This document shows, piece by piece, positions 22,746-34,214 of a stretch of 64,000 nt of DNA. Numbering within the stretch: position 1 is the stretch's first letter; every line of letters starts with the position of its first letter. This DNA is from Rana temporaria (lineage: Eukaryota; Chordata; Amphibia; Anura; Ranidae), in assembly GCF_905171775.1 (NCBI RefSeq), contig NC_053492.1:300307865-300371864 (forward strand), given 5' to 3'. The notes beneath the pieces were generated by a model. That model was given only the letters and a program-made list of their open reading frames with translations, ran no database searches and was not told where the DNA came from. Made by a program: the position numbers and the translations under genes.

Positions 22746-23380
22746 CACCTGTTGGAACATTGAGACTGTACAAACAAAAAGTACCCAGTGGCAGCCTCGT
22801 AAGTCTGGGAAACTGTTTGTTTACCACAAGCTTGGATAATGGTCTGTCTGAGCCACCTAGAAATAGTAAAAGGAGGAGCTGGTGCATCCTCAAAGGGACC
22901 ATCCAGGATGACAAAAAGGGCCTCAGTCTTTCCGAAAGTAGCATTCCCTTAGAGACAGACTCTCTACTAAAACCACACCCGAGAAAGGAGGAAATGTTAA
23001 TTTGGTAAACTGCAAACAGGAAGAACAACAATGTCCTGGTTGAGGTGGAAGTCAGAAATGACCTAAGGTAAGAAGGATGTCCTAGATGTCAGAATTAATT
23101 TGTCCCTATGCAGAATACGGCCACCAGTTCAGACAATTGCCTCACAAAGGTGATCGCTACAAGGAATACTGCCTTGTGGGTGAAAGCAGAGTGAAGAATC
23201 TCTGTAACGAGCTCAGATAGTTTCTGAAATAAAGAGGGATCCAGATCCCTCAAAGTCACAGGGGAGCAAACAGGGGGTGCTACATGGGAGACTTCCTGTA
23301 CAAAAGGTCCTAATTAAGTGAGGAGAGGCCACCAGTCTCTGAAAGAAGATAGCAAGAGCAGTAACTTTTTTGTGCTTACT
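22746..23380 (-). mobile_element. DIRS fragment G (recombinase tail of another copy)
   Basis: The minus strand reads VSQTYEAATGYF (compare AQVCKAATWSS in copy C) and, further on, the segment next to CCACCTAGAAATAGT that corresponds to the conserved SRWI helix. This is the recombinase C-terminal half, in the same orientation as copy A but starting where A's RT ends. Strongly decayed, without terminal repeats. Confidence 0.7.
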
Positions 23381-23815
23381 GCCAAATTCTGGCCCAGACC
23401 CATCTGTAGGAGGGAGATGATTCGTCCAACAGAGAATCCCCTAGGCTGGAACCCCTGAGACTCACAAAAAGTGAAGCATATCTACAAATGTAGAACATGT
23501 TGCATTTCTTCTGTATGGAATGTGGTAAATGAATCAAATGTACTGGAATGCACATTTCCTTAATTGAGATGAGGGGAAAAAAAAGGGGGGGGGATGCCAT
23601 AAATTCTTAATAGACCTCTCACACATGGAAACCATGCCACAGTACCATGCGATTCAGTACACTGATTTTACAAAAAGGGTTGGGGATCTTTCCTGCAGGA
23701 AGGGCAGCCCACTACCACTGGGCTGCTTACATGCACTACACAGCTTGCAGTGATGTGAACAGAGCCATATATTGCTTAGAAAAAAAACCTCTGGAGTCGC
23801 ATTAAAGCCTCTTAC
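23381..23815. other. REPS1 intron, no recognised feature
   Basis: Non-coding sequence between the DIRS remnant and REPS1 exon d. It contains short A and G runs at about 23575-23592. No family pattern was seen. Confidence 0.4.
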
Positions 23816-23934
23816 CTCGCTACTTTGGTTCATTTCAGGCCATGTCTGATTCAAAGATGGCATTGAGGGAGATTTACTAGGAGGAGGTTCTGCAGGTGAA
23901 CTTGTAAATCCTACATCACTGGACTCATCCCCAG
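23816..23934 (-). CDS. REPS1: REPS1 exon d
   Basis: A 119-nt minus-strand exon. The acceptor lies in a long pyrimidine tract ending CTTAG, and the donor is GTAAGA. It encodes a GDESSDVGF start, then PPPSKSPSMPSLNQTWPEM and NQSSE, the conserved segment right after EH2. It enters in phase 1 and leaves in phase 0. The first few residues differ from the mammalian DVGDQPGEVGY version, so a slightly different acceptor use is possible. The SKSPSMPSLNQTWPE core makes the identity secure. Confidence 0.92.
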
Positions 23935-24304
23935 CTAAGAAGAAAAAAAAAAGCACAGCACTTGAATCCAATCTTTGATACAGTCATCATTGCCCTTAAA
24001 ATACATAATTTGCTATGCTTAGAGAACATATTCCATGAACCCTGGTCCTTGGGGTTTGGTAATCCCTTCACATAATCACAAGTGAAAGAGCAAGTGTAGG
24101 ACACAGCTGTGAGATCTGGAAACGGGTATAGCACGACTTGTTAGTGTTCCCCAACAATAAGTTTGAGGAAAAACTGCATTAAACACAAAAAAATAACCCA
24201 TTTAAAGGAAAACCTGCAATGATAGAAAGTATGGATGCCATTGGTGACTTTTTATTATTCAAGTAACATAATTTTGTTAATTTAATGGAAATACTCAGAA
24301 TTAT

Positions 24305-24791
24305 TAAAAGGGTTGTAAAGCTTAGTGTTTTTTCACCCTAATGCATCCTATGCATTAAAGTGAAAAAACACCTTGCACTCTCCAGCCCCCCCCCCCCCCC
24401 AGCCCCCATTTTATTTAACTGAGCCCCGGAATCTCCGTGGGCGCGATCCCACGTCGTTCTCTCCATGGCTGATAGGCTCCTCATTGGATAGATTGATAGC
24501 AGCGCAGCCATTGGCTCCCGCTGCTGTCAATCAAATCCAGTGACGCGGCCGTTAGGGCCGAGTCATAAACTTGGCGGCTATGTACGTCGAGTGTATAACA
24601 CAGGAGCACGCCCGCAAGGTAACTCCCTCGAGAGAGAGCTTCCCAGAGGGGGTTAGCTCTGGCGGGGGGAGCCAAGACACCCGCCGTGGGACCCCAGAAG
24701 AGGACGTTCGGGGCCACTCTGTGCAAAACGAACTGCACAGTGGAAGTATGTTTTTTTTTTATATATAATTGAACCTTTAGTGTCCTTTTAA
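24305..24791. mobile_element. TTAA MITE (related to TTAAAGGGGTTGTAAAGG family)
   Basis: Left TTAAAAGGGTTGTAAAGC and right TTTAGTGTCCTTTTAA. It contains a C-run (about 24387-24400) and a GC-rich centre with ATTGGCTCCCGCTGCTGTCA, also seen in the MITE at 11304-11775 (GATTGGCTCCCGCTGCTGTC). Confidence 0.75.
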
Positions 24792-25089
24792 AGCACTATA
24801 AGCAAAACTTTATTTTGGATAGAGTAAAATTTGCCTTTAGTTATAATTTAGCCTACAACAAATATGCAATGTTTTACTTAAGTTAGGGTCAGTGATTTAA
24901 AAAGTACCAAAGCTGTTGGGTCAGAAGCACAGCTAGGCAAGTAATATCTTCTGAAGTGGATGTCTGCAGTAGGACCCTCTATTCCTCTGTGCAAAGCCCA
25001 AGCACATTCTGAGCGTGTCCCCATGAGATACTATTCTTCACAAAGATCGTATGTATGCATGCATGCAGTTATCAATATAGTACAAAATA
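24792..25089. other. REPS1 intron, nothing recognised
   Basis: AT-rich intron sequence without repeat or coding signal that I can place. Confidence 0.35.
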
Positions 25090-25500
25090 TGGACATTTAA
25101 ACAATGTTGCACTCCATCCTTCAGGACTAGTATGGGACCTGGTGACAAGTTAAAACAAAACCGCTTCAGCTCAGACACATTTATAGGATGCCTGGTGTAA
25201 ATGGCTCTCGTGAGGTCATTCCACAGTATCTATATGGGTTTAAGATCTGGGCTCTGACTGGGCCACGCCAAAAGGCGCATTTTCTTTTTTGAAGCCAGTC
25301 CTGCTGAATCACTCAACTTCCTCTAATTTTCAGTTGGCGGACAGCCGCCCTGACATTATCCTGCAGGATATTTTGGTAAACTTGGCAATTAATTTCCTTC
25401 TCGATGATGGCAAAGCAAGCACAAATCATTATGTTCCCTCCACCATTGGAATGATGTGTGAATTTGGTAAGCTGTGTGAAATACGTAGTGCTGATATCTA
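25090..25500 (-). pseudogene. Tc1-type transposase fragment
   Basis: The plus-strand text has CTGACTGGGCCACGCCAAAAG, GCGGACAGCCGCCCTGACAT and ATCCTGCAGGATATTTTG. This is the usual reverse-strand appearance of a Tc1 transposase catalytic region. It is fragmentary and without terminal repeats. Recognised from memory of the family. Confidence 0.6.
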
Positions 25501-25536
25501 GGGATACATCAATTTAATCGGCCGAAAATAGGGTTA

Positions 25537-26405
25537 GGCCCCTTTCACACTACAGTGACTTCAAAGTAGGGCCGAAACAACTAATCGATTAATCGACAAC
25601 TAATCGATTATGAAATTAATCGATTACCATTTTCATAATCTATTAATCGGCCAGTAACATAATGGGGTTAAAAAAATTAAAAATTTGCCCTTTATAGTAC
25701 AAAAAAGCAAATCACTACTGTAAATATTACTTTCACTGTCCCACAGTAAAAAATGAACCCCTTAAAGTAGAGCTTATTTGCTCTTTTTGTACTAATGTTA
25801 GTTTTTTTTTTTAACCCCATTATGTTACTAAATATCTCAGGCCTGGGTCGCACCTCTGTTTTCAGGTGTTTTTTGCAGAAACACACTACAGTTCATTTAC
25901 ATGGTTTCTTATGGGACACGTTCACATGCATGATTTTTTCAGCTGCTGTGTATTTGGAAAGGGCAAGGACTTTTTTTTTTTTTAAAGCAAAACGGTGGCA
26001 TTTTTTTTGTTCAATATCCTTCAACGGGGAAGCTGCAGAAAAGCATGTAATGCATTTTTGCGGCAATTTGTGTTTTTTAATCTGCCCAACAACAAATTGG
26101 GTCCAAAAAATGAAAAAACTGCAAATCGCTGCAACATTTTTTTTTCTAAGGTTCTTAACCGATCAATCGAAACAATAAATCGGCTAACTAATCGATTATG
26201 AAAATAATCGTTAGTTGCAGCCCTACTTCAAAGTTGTGCGATTTTGCTACGATTTTACGGATTCCTGTGTAAAATTTAGGTCTATGGACAGGGACTACTT
26301 TGAAGTTGGCACGACTTGAAGTCGCACATATATGAATGGTTATCATTGGGGAACAACTTGTCATGCGACTTTGTAGTCCCAAGTTGCACAAGTGTGAAAG
26401 GGGCC
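25537..26405. mobile_element. Harbinger-like MITE with TTA target
   Basis: Left GGCCCCTTTCACACTACAG and right AAGTGTGAAAGGGGCC, with TTA on both sides (25534-25536 and 26406-26408), the target type of PIF/Harbinger elements. The middle is occupied by a hAT element (25567-26225). Inner flanks such as ACTTTGAAGTTGGCACGACT and GTCGCACATATATGAATGG belong to the MITE. Confidence 0.75.
25567..26225. mobile_element. hAT element nested in the Harbinger-like MITE
   Basis: Ends TAGGGCCGAAACAACTAATC and TCGTTAGTTGCAGCCCTA. The 8-bp duplication CTTCAAAG lies at 25559-25566 and 26226-26233. It includes sub-terminal TTAATCGATTA repeats at both ends. Non-autonomous: no transposase frame in about 660 bp. 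Confidence 0.9.
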
Positions 26406-26592
26406 TTATACACACACACACAGTGGATATAAAAAGTCTACACACCCCTGTGTTTCTGCGATGTAAAAAAAATAAGAAATAATGTCAGAATTTTTTTCCA
26501 CCTTTAATATGATCTACAAACTGTATAACTCAATTGGAATGTTTTACTACAACTAAAATAAATCTGGTTGCATAAGTGTGCACACCCTCTTA

Positions 26593-26990
26593 GGGCCCTT
26601 TCACACGGGGCAGTTCAGTAATGATCCGCCTTCGTGTGTCCATAAGCTCAGCGGGGATCGCTCCGTATATCTCCGCTGAGCCGGCGGCTGACAGGGCGGT
26701 CCCCGCACACTATGCAGGGACCGCCCTGTCTTTTCTCCGCTCTCCCCAATGGGGGATCAGATTAACACGGACCGTGTGTCCGTGTTCATCCGATCCGATG
26801 ACGGAAGAAAAAAATAGGGTTTTCTTGCGTCCGCAAAATCAGATCTTTGCGGAGGCGGGTGATTACGGGTGTCAGCGGATGTTTATCCGCTGACACCCGC
26901 AATCACATAGGGACCAATGTATGTCCCTTTTTCATCCGCAAACGGATGGATGAAAAAGCGGACATACGGTCCGCACATGTGAAAAGGGCC
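26593..26990. mobile_element. Harbinger-like MITE (TTA target)
   Basis: GGGCCCTTTCACACGGGGC at the left and CACATGTGAAAAGGGCC at the right, with TTA at 26590-26592 and 26991-26993. The interior is rich in inverted repeats (ATCCGCTGACACCCGC against GCGGGTGATTACGGGTGTCA). It sits inside the Tc1 element. Confidence 0.82.
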
Positions 26991-27119
26991 TTATAACTAG
27001 GGATGTAGCGGTGTTCAGAATTGAGCAATCACATTCAAACTTATGTTAAATAGGAGTCGGTACACACCTGCCATCATTCAAAGTGCCTCTGATTAACCCC
27101 AAATAAAGTTCAGCTGTTC

Positions 27120-28060
27120 TAGTAGGTCTTTCCTGACAAAAGTCATGGTCCGCAAAAGAGCTTCCAAAACATCAGACGGAACTCATTGTTAAAAGGTATC
27201 AGTCAGGAGAAGGGTACAAAATAAATTCCAAGGCATTAGATATACCATGGAACAAGGTGAAGACAGTCATCAAGTGGAGAAAATATGGCAAAACAGTGAC
27301 ATTACCAAGAACTGGACTTCCCTCCAAAATTGATGAAAAGATGAGACTGGGCAGGGAGGCTGCCAAGAGCCCTACAGCAACATTAAAATAAGCTGCAGGA
27401 ATATCTGGCAAATATTGGCTGTGTGGTACATATGACAACAATCTCCAACATTCTTCTTATGTCTGGGCTATGGGGTAAAATGGCAAGGCAGAAGCCTTTT
27501 CTTAATACATCCAAGCCCAGATAAATCATATCTGAAGTCTCCCAAAAGCATGTGTGAAAATATGTTTGGTGCACAAACACTGCACATCACCAAAACAACA
27601 CCATACCCACAGTGAAGCATGGTGGTGGCAGCATCATGCTTTTGGCCCATTTTTCTTCAGCTGGAACAGGGGCCTTAGTCAAGGTAGAGGGAATTATGAA
27701 CAGTTCCAAATTTGTCAGTAATGGCACAAAACCCTCAGGCTTCTGCTAGAAAGCTGAACATGAAGAGGAACTTCATCTTTCAGCATGACAACGGGCCAAA
27801 GCATATATCCATATCAACAAAGGAATGGATTTTGCCAGAAGAAGATTAAAGTTTTGGAATGGCCCAGCCAGAGCCCAGACCTGAATCTGATTAAAAACTC
27901 TGTGGGGTGATATGAAGAGGTCTGTGCACAGGAGATGCCCTCGTAATCTGATAAATTTGGAGTGTTTTTGCAAAGAAGAGTGGGCAAATATTGCCAAGTC
28001 AAGATGTGCCATGCTGATACTCATACCCAAAAAGACTGAGTGTTATAATACAATTAAAGG
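27120..28060 (+). pseudogene. Tc1-type transposase remnant
   Basis: The plus strand gives an N-terminal helix-turn-helix region (EGYKINSKALDIPWNKVKTV, IKWRKYGKTVTLPRTGLPSK). It then gives the conserved catalytic surroundings HDNGPKHISISTK-like (CAGCATGACAACGGGCCAAA) and the WPSQSPDLN-like end (ATGGCCCAGCCAGAGCCCAG). Stops and frameshifts break it in several places, so it is not functional as read. Confidence 0.83.
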
Positions 28061-28284
28061 GTGTGCACACTTATGCAACCATAGTATTTTTACTTTCCTT
28101 CACCTTAAAGATTTCAGTTTGTTGTTCAACTGAGTTGTACAATTTATAGGTCACATTAAAAAAAGGTGGAAAAAGTTCTGAAATTTTTTATCTTTCTCTC
28201 TTTTTTTTGTCTCATAGAAACCTGCCATTTTAACAGGGGTGTGTAGACTTGTTATATCCTATATATATTTATTATTTTTTTATG

Positions 28285-29130
28285 GTTATTTGAGTTTCAG
28301 TCAAGTGCATCCTGAATTGTTTGCCAGTTCCAGTGATATCTTCAAGCCTTTAGCCATTACTGGGTTTTTATTTACCTCATTGAGGATTCTGCATTGTGCC
28401 TTGGGAGTCATTTTGGCTGGATGACCACTTCTATGAAGAGTAGCCAGAGTACTAAACTGTCTCCATTTATAGACCGTTTAACAGTCAACAGATAGATGTC
28501 TCAATCTTTGAGATTGCTTTGTATCCCTTTCCAGCCTTATGTGATCAACTACTCTTGATTGTATGTCTTTAGAGCAGGGGTGTTAAACTCCATTTCATCG
28601 TGGGCCGCATCAGGATTACGATTGCCCTTAAAAGGGCCGGTTGTATCTGTAAGATTAGATGTCCAGCGCATCCCCTCCCCTTACATTAGATGTCAAGAGC
28701 CACCCCACCATCAGAAGTTGAGCCCCCTACTCTCCCTTACATCCCAGTGCATCCCCTTTCCTTATGCTGCTGCTGGGAAGAAGCTGGATGCATTGCTTGA
28801 AAGCAGAAGGTAGGAGTCTGGAGGACCTGAGGAGGGCTGGAGCTCTCCTGCACCTGCAGGAGAGGTGCGAGGGCCACATGAAATGGCCTGGAGGGCCTTG
28901 TGTTTGACACCTGTGCTTTAGAGGGAGCTGCTTTTTTTGAGGCATGGTTCATATCAGCTGATGTTTATTCTAAACAACAATCTTAAAATGTTTGAGTGTC
29001 TTAGCAAAGTAGCCCCAAAACCACACCTCCAAACTCATGTCATTAACTGGACTCCATGTCCCATAGCTCTTTTAAACATGGACCTAAATTTTTTAAAACC
29101 AATGTATTGGCGACCAGGCTGGCCAAGGTC
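28285..29130 (-). pseudogene. Second Tc1-type transposase remnant, interrupted by a hAT MITE
   Basis: The plus strand shows TTTTGGCTGGATGACCACTT, TCTCCATTTATAGACCGTTT, TCCAGCCTTATGTGATCAAC, GAGGCATGGTTCATATCAGC and ATTAACTGGACTCCATGTCC. This is the reverse-strand pattern of a common vertebrate Tc1 transposase. The element is cut by the hAT insertion at 28575-28915 and lacks clear ends. Confidence 0.7.
28575..28915. mobile_element. hAT MITE with 8-bp target duplication
   Basis: Ends CAGGGGTGTTAAACTCCAT and TGTGTTTGACACCTGTG. The duplication CTTTAGAG lies at 28567-28574 and 28916-28923. The GGGCCGCATC / GGGCCGG and GGCCTGGAGGGCC pattern is typical of vertebrate hAT MITEs of the GTGTCAAAC type. 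The interior has two TCCCCTTACAT-type repeats. Confidence 0.92.
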
Positions 29131-29138
29131 ATTTTATC

Positions 29139-29320
29139 TAGGGTTGTCCCGATACCACTTTTTTAAGACCGAGTACAAGTACCGATACTTTTTTTCAAGT
29201 ACTCGCCGATACCAAATACCGATACTTTTTTTTTATCTCATGTGACAGTGGCACATGTGTCAGTTATTTTTTTTTTATCTTTAACAATTTGTTTTTAATT
29301 TTTTTTTTTTTTTGAACGTC
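29139..29320. repeat. hAT end fragment (TAGGGTTGTCCCGATACCA)
   Basis: The left terminus TAGGGTTGTCCCGATACCAC is followed by repeated CCGATAC motifs, a hAT-like end. No matching right end was found, so it is truncated. 29330-29560 is A/T-rich with GCGTTTTTTATTCC-type sequence I cannot assign. Confidence 0.6.
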
Positions 29321-29699
29321 CGAAATTTGCGTTTAAAGTGCCGTTTTTTGGCGGGGAAAAAAAAAACGCAAAAAAAAACCGGTGCCAGCGTTTTTTATTC
29401 CATTGAAGAAAAAAATAAATAAATAAAAAAAGCTACACTGAAAAACGCTGATTGAAGCTATTGCAAAAACGCTAAAAAACGTTGAAAGGCTCCCTGCAAA
29501 GCTACTGGCATTTTTTTAAAGCTTTTATCAGCTTCAGTGTGCATTAAGCCTAACTTGCTACAGGAACCAGGGGGGATTGGCCTTACCCGACTGGCAGAAG
29601 TACTATTTGGCAGGCCAGATGTTTGCCTGTTGGTGGCTGCTGGCAGGTGATGGAGATTCGGCCACTGTTTTGGAGGCGGCTCACCTGGGGTCATATGAA

Positions 29700-30540
29700 A
29701 GTCTGAGACTGGCTCTATATAGGAAGAACAAAATCTAATCTCCCGTTAACTTTGACAATGAAGGCCACTATTAAAGCCTGGGAAACTGAAGTAAAGCTGG
29801 CATGTCCTAGTTATGGATGAACCCTGCATTGGCCCATTTCGATAACTTACCAGATCCTATGGTGTGGGCGACCAAGGGAATTAAAACCTTAAAAAAGTAT
29901 ATAACTTGTTATGTGGATTTGTTGACATTTGCCCAAATGAAAGCAAGACGTGACCTTTCTAATGTCTATTTATTTTGATTTCTTCAACTCGGTCACTGGT
30001 TCCAGGTGCAGCTTAGGAATGTGAGGGTAGAATCCCTGCCCTCAGATTTAGAGACCCTATTAATGGATGAAAATCTGGTCAAACCCCTTTCAGTGTTATA
30101 ACAAATTATTTAAAAAGATGCCACTGGTATTAACCACATGTAGGGAAAAATGGGTAGCAGACGTGCCTGACATACAAGGGGAAGACTGGGATGACATGTG
30201 GATTCTGGAAGTGTGAACAGATTTAGCAATTTTGGTCTGAGGTCACCTCCTGTATATTGGTTATTCTGGTAATACCAATTCCTAGGACAATGAGATGTTT
30301 ACTGGGTCTGGTGGATGAGGTGGTGCCGTCTATGGCTCTTAGAGCTTTGCTTTATATATTTTATGGAAGGAAGGCTATACTACTGAAATGGAAGAAACGG
30401 GGGCTTCTGATGTGATCTTTTACAAGGCCACGTACACAGCCAGTGGATGCCGGAAAAAATTTGATAAGGTGTGGCAGGCATGGTACAATTTACCAGAAAC
30501 TGTAGGATAATATGTGGGTCTACTTAATTGTAGTTCTAGC
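29700..30540 (+). pseudogene. L1-like ORF2 C-terminal remnant
   Basis: Plus-strand frames, interrupted by stops, give HWFQVQLRNVRVESLPS, FWSEVTSCILVILVIPIPRT and MALRALLYIFYGRKAILLKW KKRG (GCTATACTACTGAAATGGAA). This is the pattern of the region after the RT domain in L1-type non-LTR elements of amphibians. No polymerase motif remains. The family call is moderate confidence and from memory. Confidence 0.55.
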
Positions 30541-31044
30541 CGGGTTTAGTTTAATTTAGGTTAGGCTGTCCTTTGGGACAGCCTAAAAGCGAGAACCTAA
30601 AAGCGAAAAGCGAGAACCTGCCTTTAAATGCTTGGTATCCCAGTACCCAAAATACTAGTAGATGTTAGATTTGTATTTCCACGATATGGGTTTATATATT
30701 GCCGTATGACATATCTCCGAATAAGAAGGGTGGGGCAGTGTTTATTTAGATGGACCATGTTAGTATTATATTTTATGCATAAAAACTTTAAAAAAATACA
30801 TTTAAGGAAAAAATAAATAAAAATTGGGAGCACAGGGCCTGCCAGCAAAAGGGTTATGCAGTATTGTGCAAGTAGTTATGAGCGCTTTACCTCAGTGCAA
30901 CTGAGAGAAGATTCTTATACATGGTTTCGCATTGCGAATAGCCATCTTCTGTTTATATTTACTTGGCCAAGTTAATAGTTTCAGTGGACTCCTTGAACAC
31001 AAACCAACAAAATACAAATATCACAGAAAGAAAATAGGATTTAC
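30541..31044. other. REPS1 intron, nothing recognised
   Basis: Intron sequence downstream of exon c (on the minus strand). GCGAGAACCTAAAAGCGAAAAGCGAGAACC at 30588-30617 is a short local direct repeat. No gene. Confidence 0.4.
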
Positions 31045-31199
31045 CTGCAGAGTCATCTAAATCTATAAGTTTAGGCATTAAGCTTTCAGGCAATTTTTCT
31101 GGCAAATCATATCCATTTTTTCTAGCCACTACAAGATGAAAAGCAGCACAGAATTCATCCAAAGTCAATGCCCCATCTTTGTCAAAATCAGACAGTTCC
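31045..31199 (-). CDS. REPS1: REPS1 exon c (second half of EH2 domain)
   Basis: A 155-nt minus-strand exon, with acceptor AACAG and donor GTAAAT. Its single first base completes Trp of the HIW motif. It then reads ELSDFDKDGALTLDEFCAAF, an EF-hand-like calcium loop (D-x-D-x-D-G...E) of the EH fold, followed by HLVVARKNGYDLPEKLPESL and MPKLIDLDDSA. EH domains bind NPF peptides of endocytic partners; REPS1 links RalA/RalBP1 signalling to clathrin endocytosis (established knowledge). The intron to the next exon upstream is only 85 nt. Confidence 0.97.
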
Positions 31200-31284
31200 C
31201 TGTTAAAAAAAAAAAAAAAAAAACAATTTATTTTTTTTGTAATTGTTAGAATACAGCTTAGGCAAAAACAAACAAAACACTTAC

Positions 31285-31348
31285 CATATGTGAGAAAGTT
31301 CTGGAATAGGCAGTTTAGATTTTGTAAAGAATTCTTTTGCAGCAGACC
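31285..31348 (-). CDS. REPS1: REPS1 exon b (middle of EH2 domain)
   Basis: A 64-nt minus-strand exon, with acceptor ATTTTAG and donor GTAAGT. It encodes (G)SAAKEFFTKSKLPIPELSHI plus two bases of Trp. It enters in phase 1 and leaves in phase 2, fitting both neighbours exactly. The residues are the helix and linker between the two EF-hands of EH2. SKLPIPELSHIW is closer to REPS1 than to REPS2, which reads differently in the preceding block. Confidence 0.96.
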
Positions 31349-32671
31349 CTAAAATTGAAGATAGGCACAGTTTCTATCTATATACCACATACATAACATT
31401 TACGACAAAACACAAACCGAAAAAAAAAAAAAGAAAAAATCTGCATGGAGTTTTCTCCGCATCATCAGCAATAAAATATTGACAATTTCTAATTTGTGTC
31501 ATGATCTATACATATTTGCTTACCGTGTCTTGGTTTTCTTCCGAAAACCACCACAACTTGCGACTAGTATTGAAAGTGGACCGTAAGCTATTTTGAGGGT
31601 AGGTTCTGCCGCAATGCAAGTAGTTTAATGTTTTCTCTATAGCCAAGCTGACACATACACTACGAGCTGACTGCCCAATCTATTCTGTTTACAACAAATT
31701 GCACAAAATTGGATATATCCCAAGGAGCAATTAAAATTCTGTATTACTACTGTAGCTAGGGAAACAGCTAATCAAGCATTATCTGTGCTCTGCAGTGGAG
31801 GTCCAACACTCCCTGATGACTCCAAAAAAAGACCAGTCACCTGCCCATTAAAGGAAAGGAAAAGTTCCCCCTTAGGCATGTTACATCCATATTTAGGGTG
31901 TAACAGGCTCCTATACACGCACCTCCTGCTGCCAGTGTTCCCTGCTCTGACAGCAGGTGGGTGTGGAAACGTACTCACACTCCCCCTACAACTGCATCTA
32001 TCATTCACGGTTTCCAGCCCTGGCAGACGACTTGTAGCACTCAATGAACTGTAAGGGCGCTGAGAAGCACTCTCATAGTTCTTTAAACGGTTCAGTAACT
32101 TCCTGTATGAGTTTGGGAAGACTGATGACAAAGTCTGAAGGATCATAGCAATGCTTTAGGCCCCATTCAAAACTTGAGTGTAATGGAATTTCAGGCAGAA
32201 TTGCAGCAAAATGCGGGATACAGTTGCCGGGCCACCATTCTTAAATAGACACAGTGCCATTTCCCCCCCGATTGTCGTGCAACAAAAATGCATACATGAG
32301 CTTCTTTGGCGCATTTTTGGAGCTGAGGGAGGCCCAAAATGAATGGCGCTTCAAAATTGCAAACGTTTGCATGCAAAAAAAACAAATGCGTTACGGTAGC
32401 TTTACTCAGTGTCACCCATGTGTGAACGGGGCCTCACAAGACAAAAAAATAAAATATGCACATTACTACAACTGCAACCTGCAGCTGATGCAACCCCATC
32501 TGTTATATCTTACCAACATAATGGGTGTGGGTGTCCAGTACAGACTACAGCCATGAAGATATGTAATGACCAACGTTTAAAGGTTGTGATAACTTTAAAA
32601 CATGTATATACAAAGCTATATGGTAATTGTGCATTCAATGTATCTCTATTGTAAAAGAAGCCATAGTACTC
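31349..32671. other. REPS1 intron, nothing firmly recognised
   Basis: Upstream intron of exon b. Non-coding; the 31800-32060 stretch may be an old repeat (CTCCTGCTGCCAGTGTTCCC), but no ends are visible. No RNA gene. Confidence 0.35.
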
Positions 32672-34214
32672 TTAACCACTTAAGAACCGTTCACTGTTTA
32701 TATACGTCATTTTTTTAAAGATGGCTATCTCGGTAACGGCAGCAGCTGCTGCTACAACCGAGATATCCATCTCTTCAGTGAGCGGTCCCGTCAACGATAA
32801 CGGTGGTCTCCGTGGCAGATTCGCCGCGAGATCACCGTTATCGGCAGGGGAAGAGGGCCCACCCTCCCACGCCGCTTACCGGAGCCGTCGGTAGCGGCGG
32901 AGGCAATCGGGTCCTCTCCCCTGCTCGGCTGGGATACGAGTGAGGGCAAGATGGCCCCCACAGCATAGCAGGGCGGAAGCGACGTCAAAATGTTACTTCC
33001 GCCCATGCTTCTTAAAGTGGTAGTAAAGTCTTTACTACCACTTTTACCTATTGGTAAGCCAATAATATTTAAAGATGGATATCTCGGTAACGACAGCAGC
33101 TGCTGCTGCTACAACCGAGATATCCATCTCTCTGTACGGTTTAGGAGATATTCCACTCGCATGCACAGCAGGGATCCTCGGCTAAAGGCCCGGCAATGGC
33201 GGGACCTTGCCGGAATGAGTGACGACATCGCCGCTCCAGCCAATCACAGCGCTGGAGCGGCGATACCCGGAAGACACGCTGAGGCAAGATGACATCTCGC
33301 TCGGCGTGGACCAGGTAAGTACTCTACACCTCGTTTCAAGGTAAGTATTTCATAATGAGCTAGTATGCGGTGCATACTAGCTCATTATGCCTTTTGCCTT
33401 TCAGGTGTAAAAAATAAAAATAAAATATTGCGGGTATACAACAGCTTTAAAGCAATATTTTCTGGTTGTCATTTTTTCAAATGACAAATGTATTTATTTA
33501 TTTTTGCATTTTAGTCTAAATATGAGATCTGAGGTCTTTTTGAACCCAGATCTCCTATTTAAGAGGACCTGTCGTGCTTTTTTCTATTACAAGGGATGTT
33601 TAAATTCCTTGTAATAGGAATAAAAGTGATCCTTTTTTTTGTTTGTGTAAAAACTAATAAAATAAATAAAAATAAATAAGAAAACAGAAGCGAACGCAAG
33701 GTGAGTAGCGCCCACGTATGAAAACGGTGTTCAAACCACACAAGTGAGGTATCACCGCGGTCGTTAGAGCAAGAGCAATAATTTTAGCCTTGGATGCTTG
33801 TAGCTCAAAAGATGCAACCTATAAAAAAAAATTTAACGTCGCCTATGGAGATTTTTAAGGGTAAAAGTTTGACGCCATTCCACAAACGGATGCAATTTTG
33901 AAGCGTGACATGTTGGGTATCATTTTACTCAGTGTAACATTATCTTTCACAATATATAAAAAAATTGGGCTAACTTTACTGTTGTCTTATTAATACAAAA
34001 AAGTGAAATTTTTCCAAAAAAAAAGTGCGCTTGTAAGACCGCTGCGCAAATACGGTGTGACAAAAAGTATTGCAATGACCGCCATTTTATTTCCTAGGGT
34101 GTAAGAAAAAAATATATAATGTTTGGGGGTTTTAAGTAATTTTCTAGCCAAAAAAAATGTTTTAATCTTGTAAACGCCAAATCTGAAAAACAGGCTTGGT
34201 CCTTAAGTGGTTAA
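32672..34214. mobile_element. TTAA MITE (TTAACCACTTAAG family) with nested MITE
   Basis: Ends TTAACCACTTAAGAACCG and TGGTCCTTAAGTGGTTAA with TTAA targets. The right half contains TATAAAAAAATTGGGCTAAC and GACCGCCATTTTATTTCC, shared with 14800-15010 and 51195-53851. A second TTAA MITE occupies 33012-33450. The GATATCCATCTCT / CGGTAACGGCAGCAGCTGC motif appears in both the host and the nested element. Confidence 0.8.
33012..33450. mobile_element. Nested TTAA MITE
   Basis: Left TTAAAGTGGTAGTAAAGTC and right ending GTATACAACAGCTTTAA, with TTAA at both borders. The terminal repeats are imperfect. It includes GAGCTAGTATGCGGTGCATACTAGCTC, a short perfect hairpin near 33357-33385. Confidence 0.68.

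Larger units (their letters stand above)
26421..28260 (+). mobile_element. Tc1 element with nested Harbinger MITE
   Basis: The left end CAGTGGATATAAAAAGTCTA, then CACACCCCTG, is mirrored on the right by CAGGGGTGTGTAGACTTGTT. The right tip is slightly eroded. The plus strand holds a decayed transposase; a MITE at 26593-26990 is inserted near the left arm. Confidence 0.88.
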
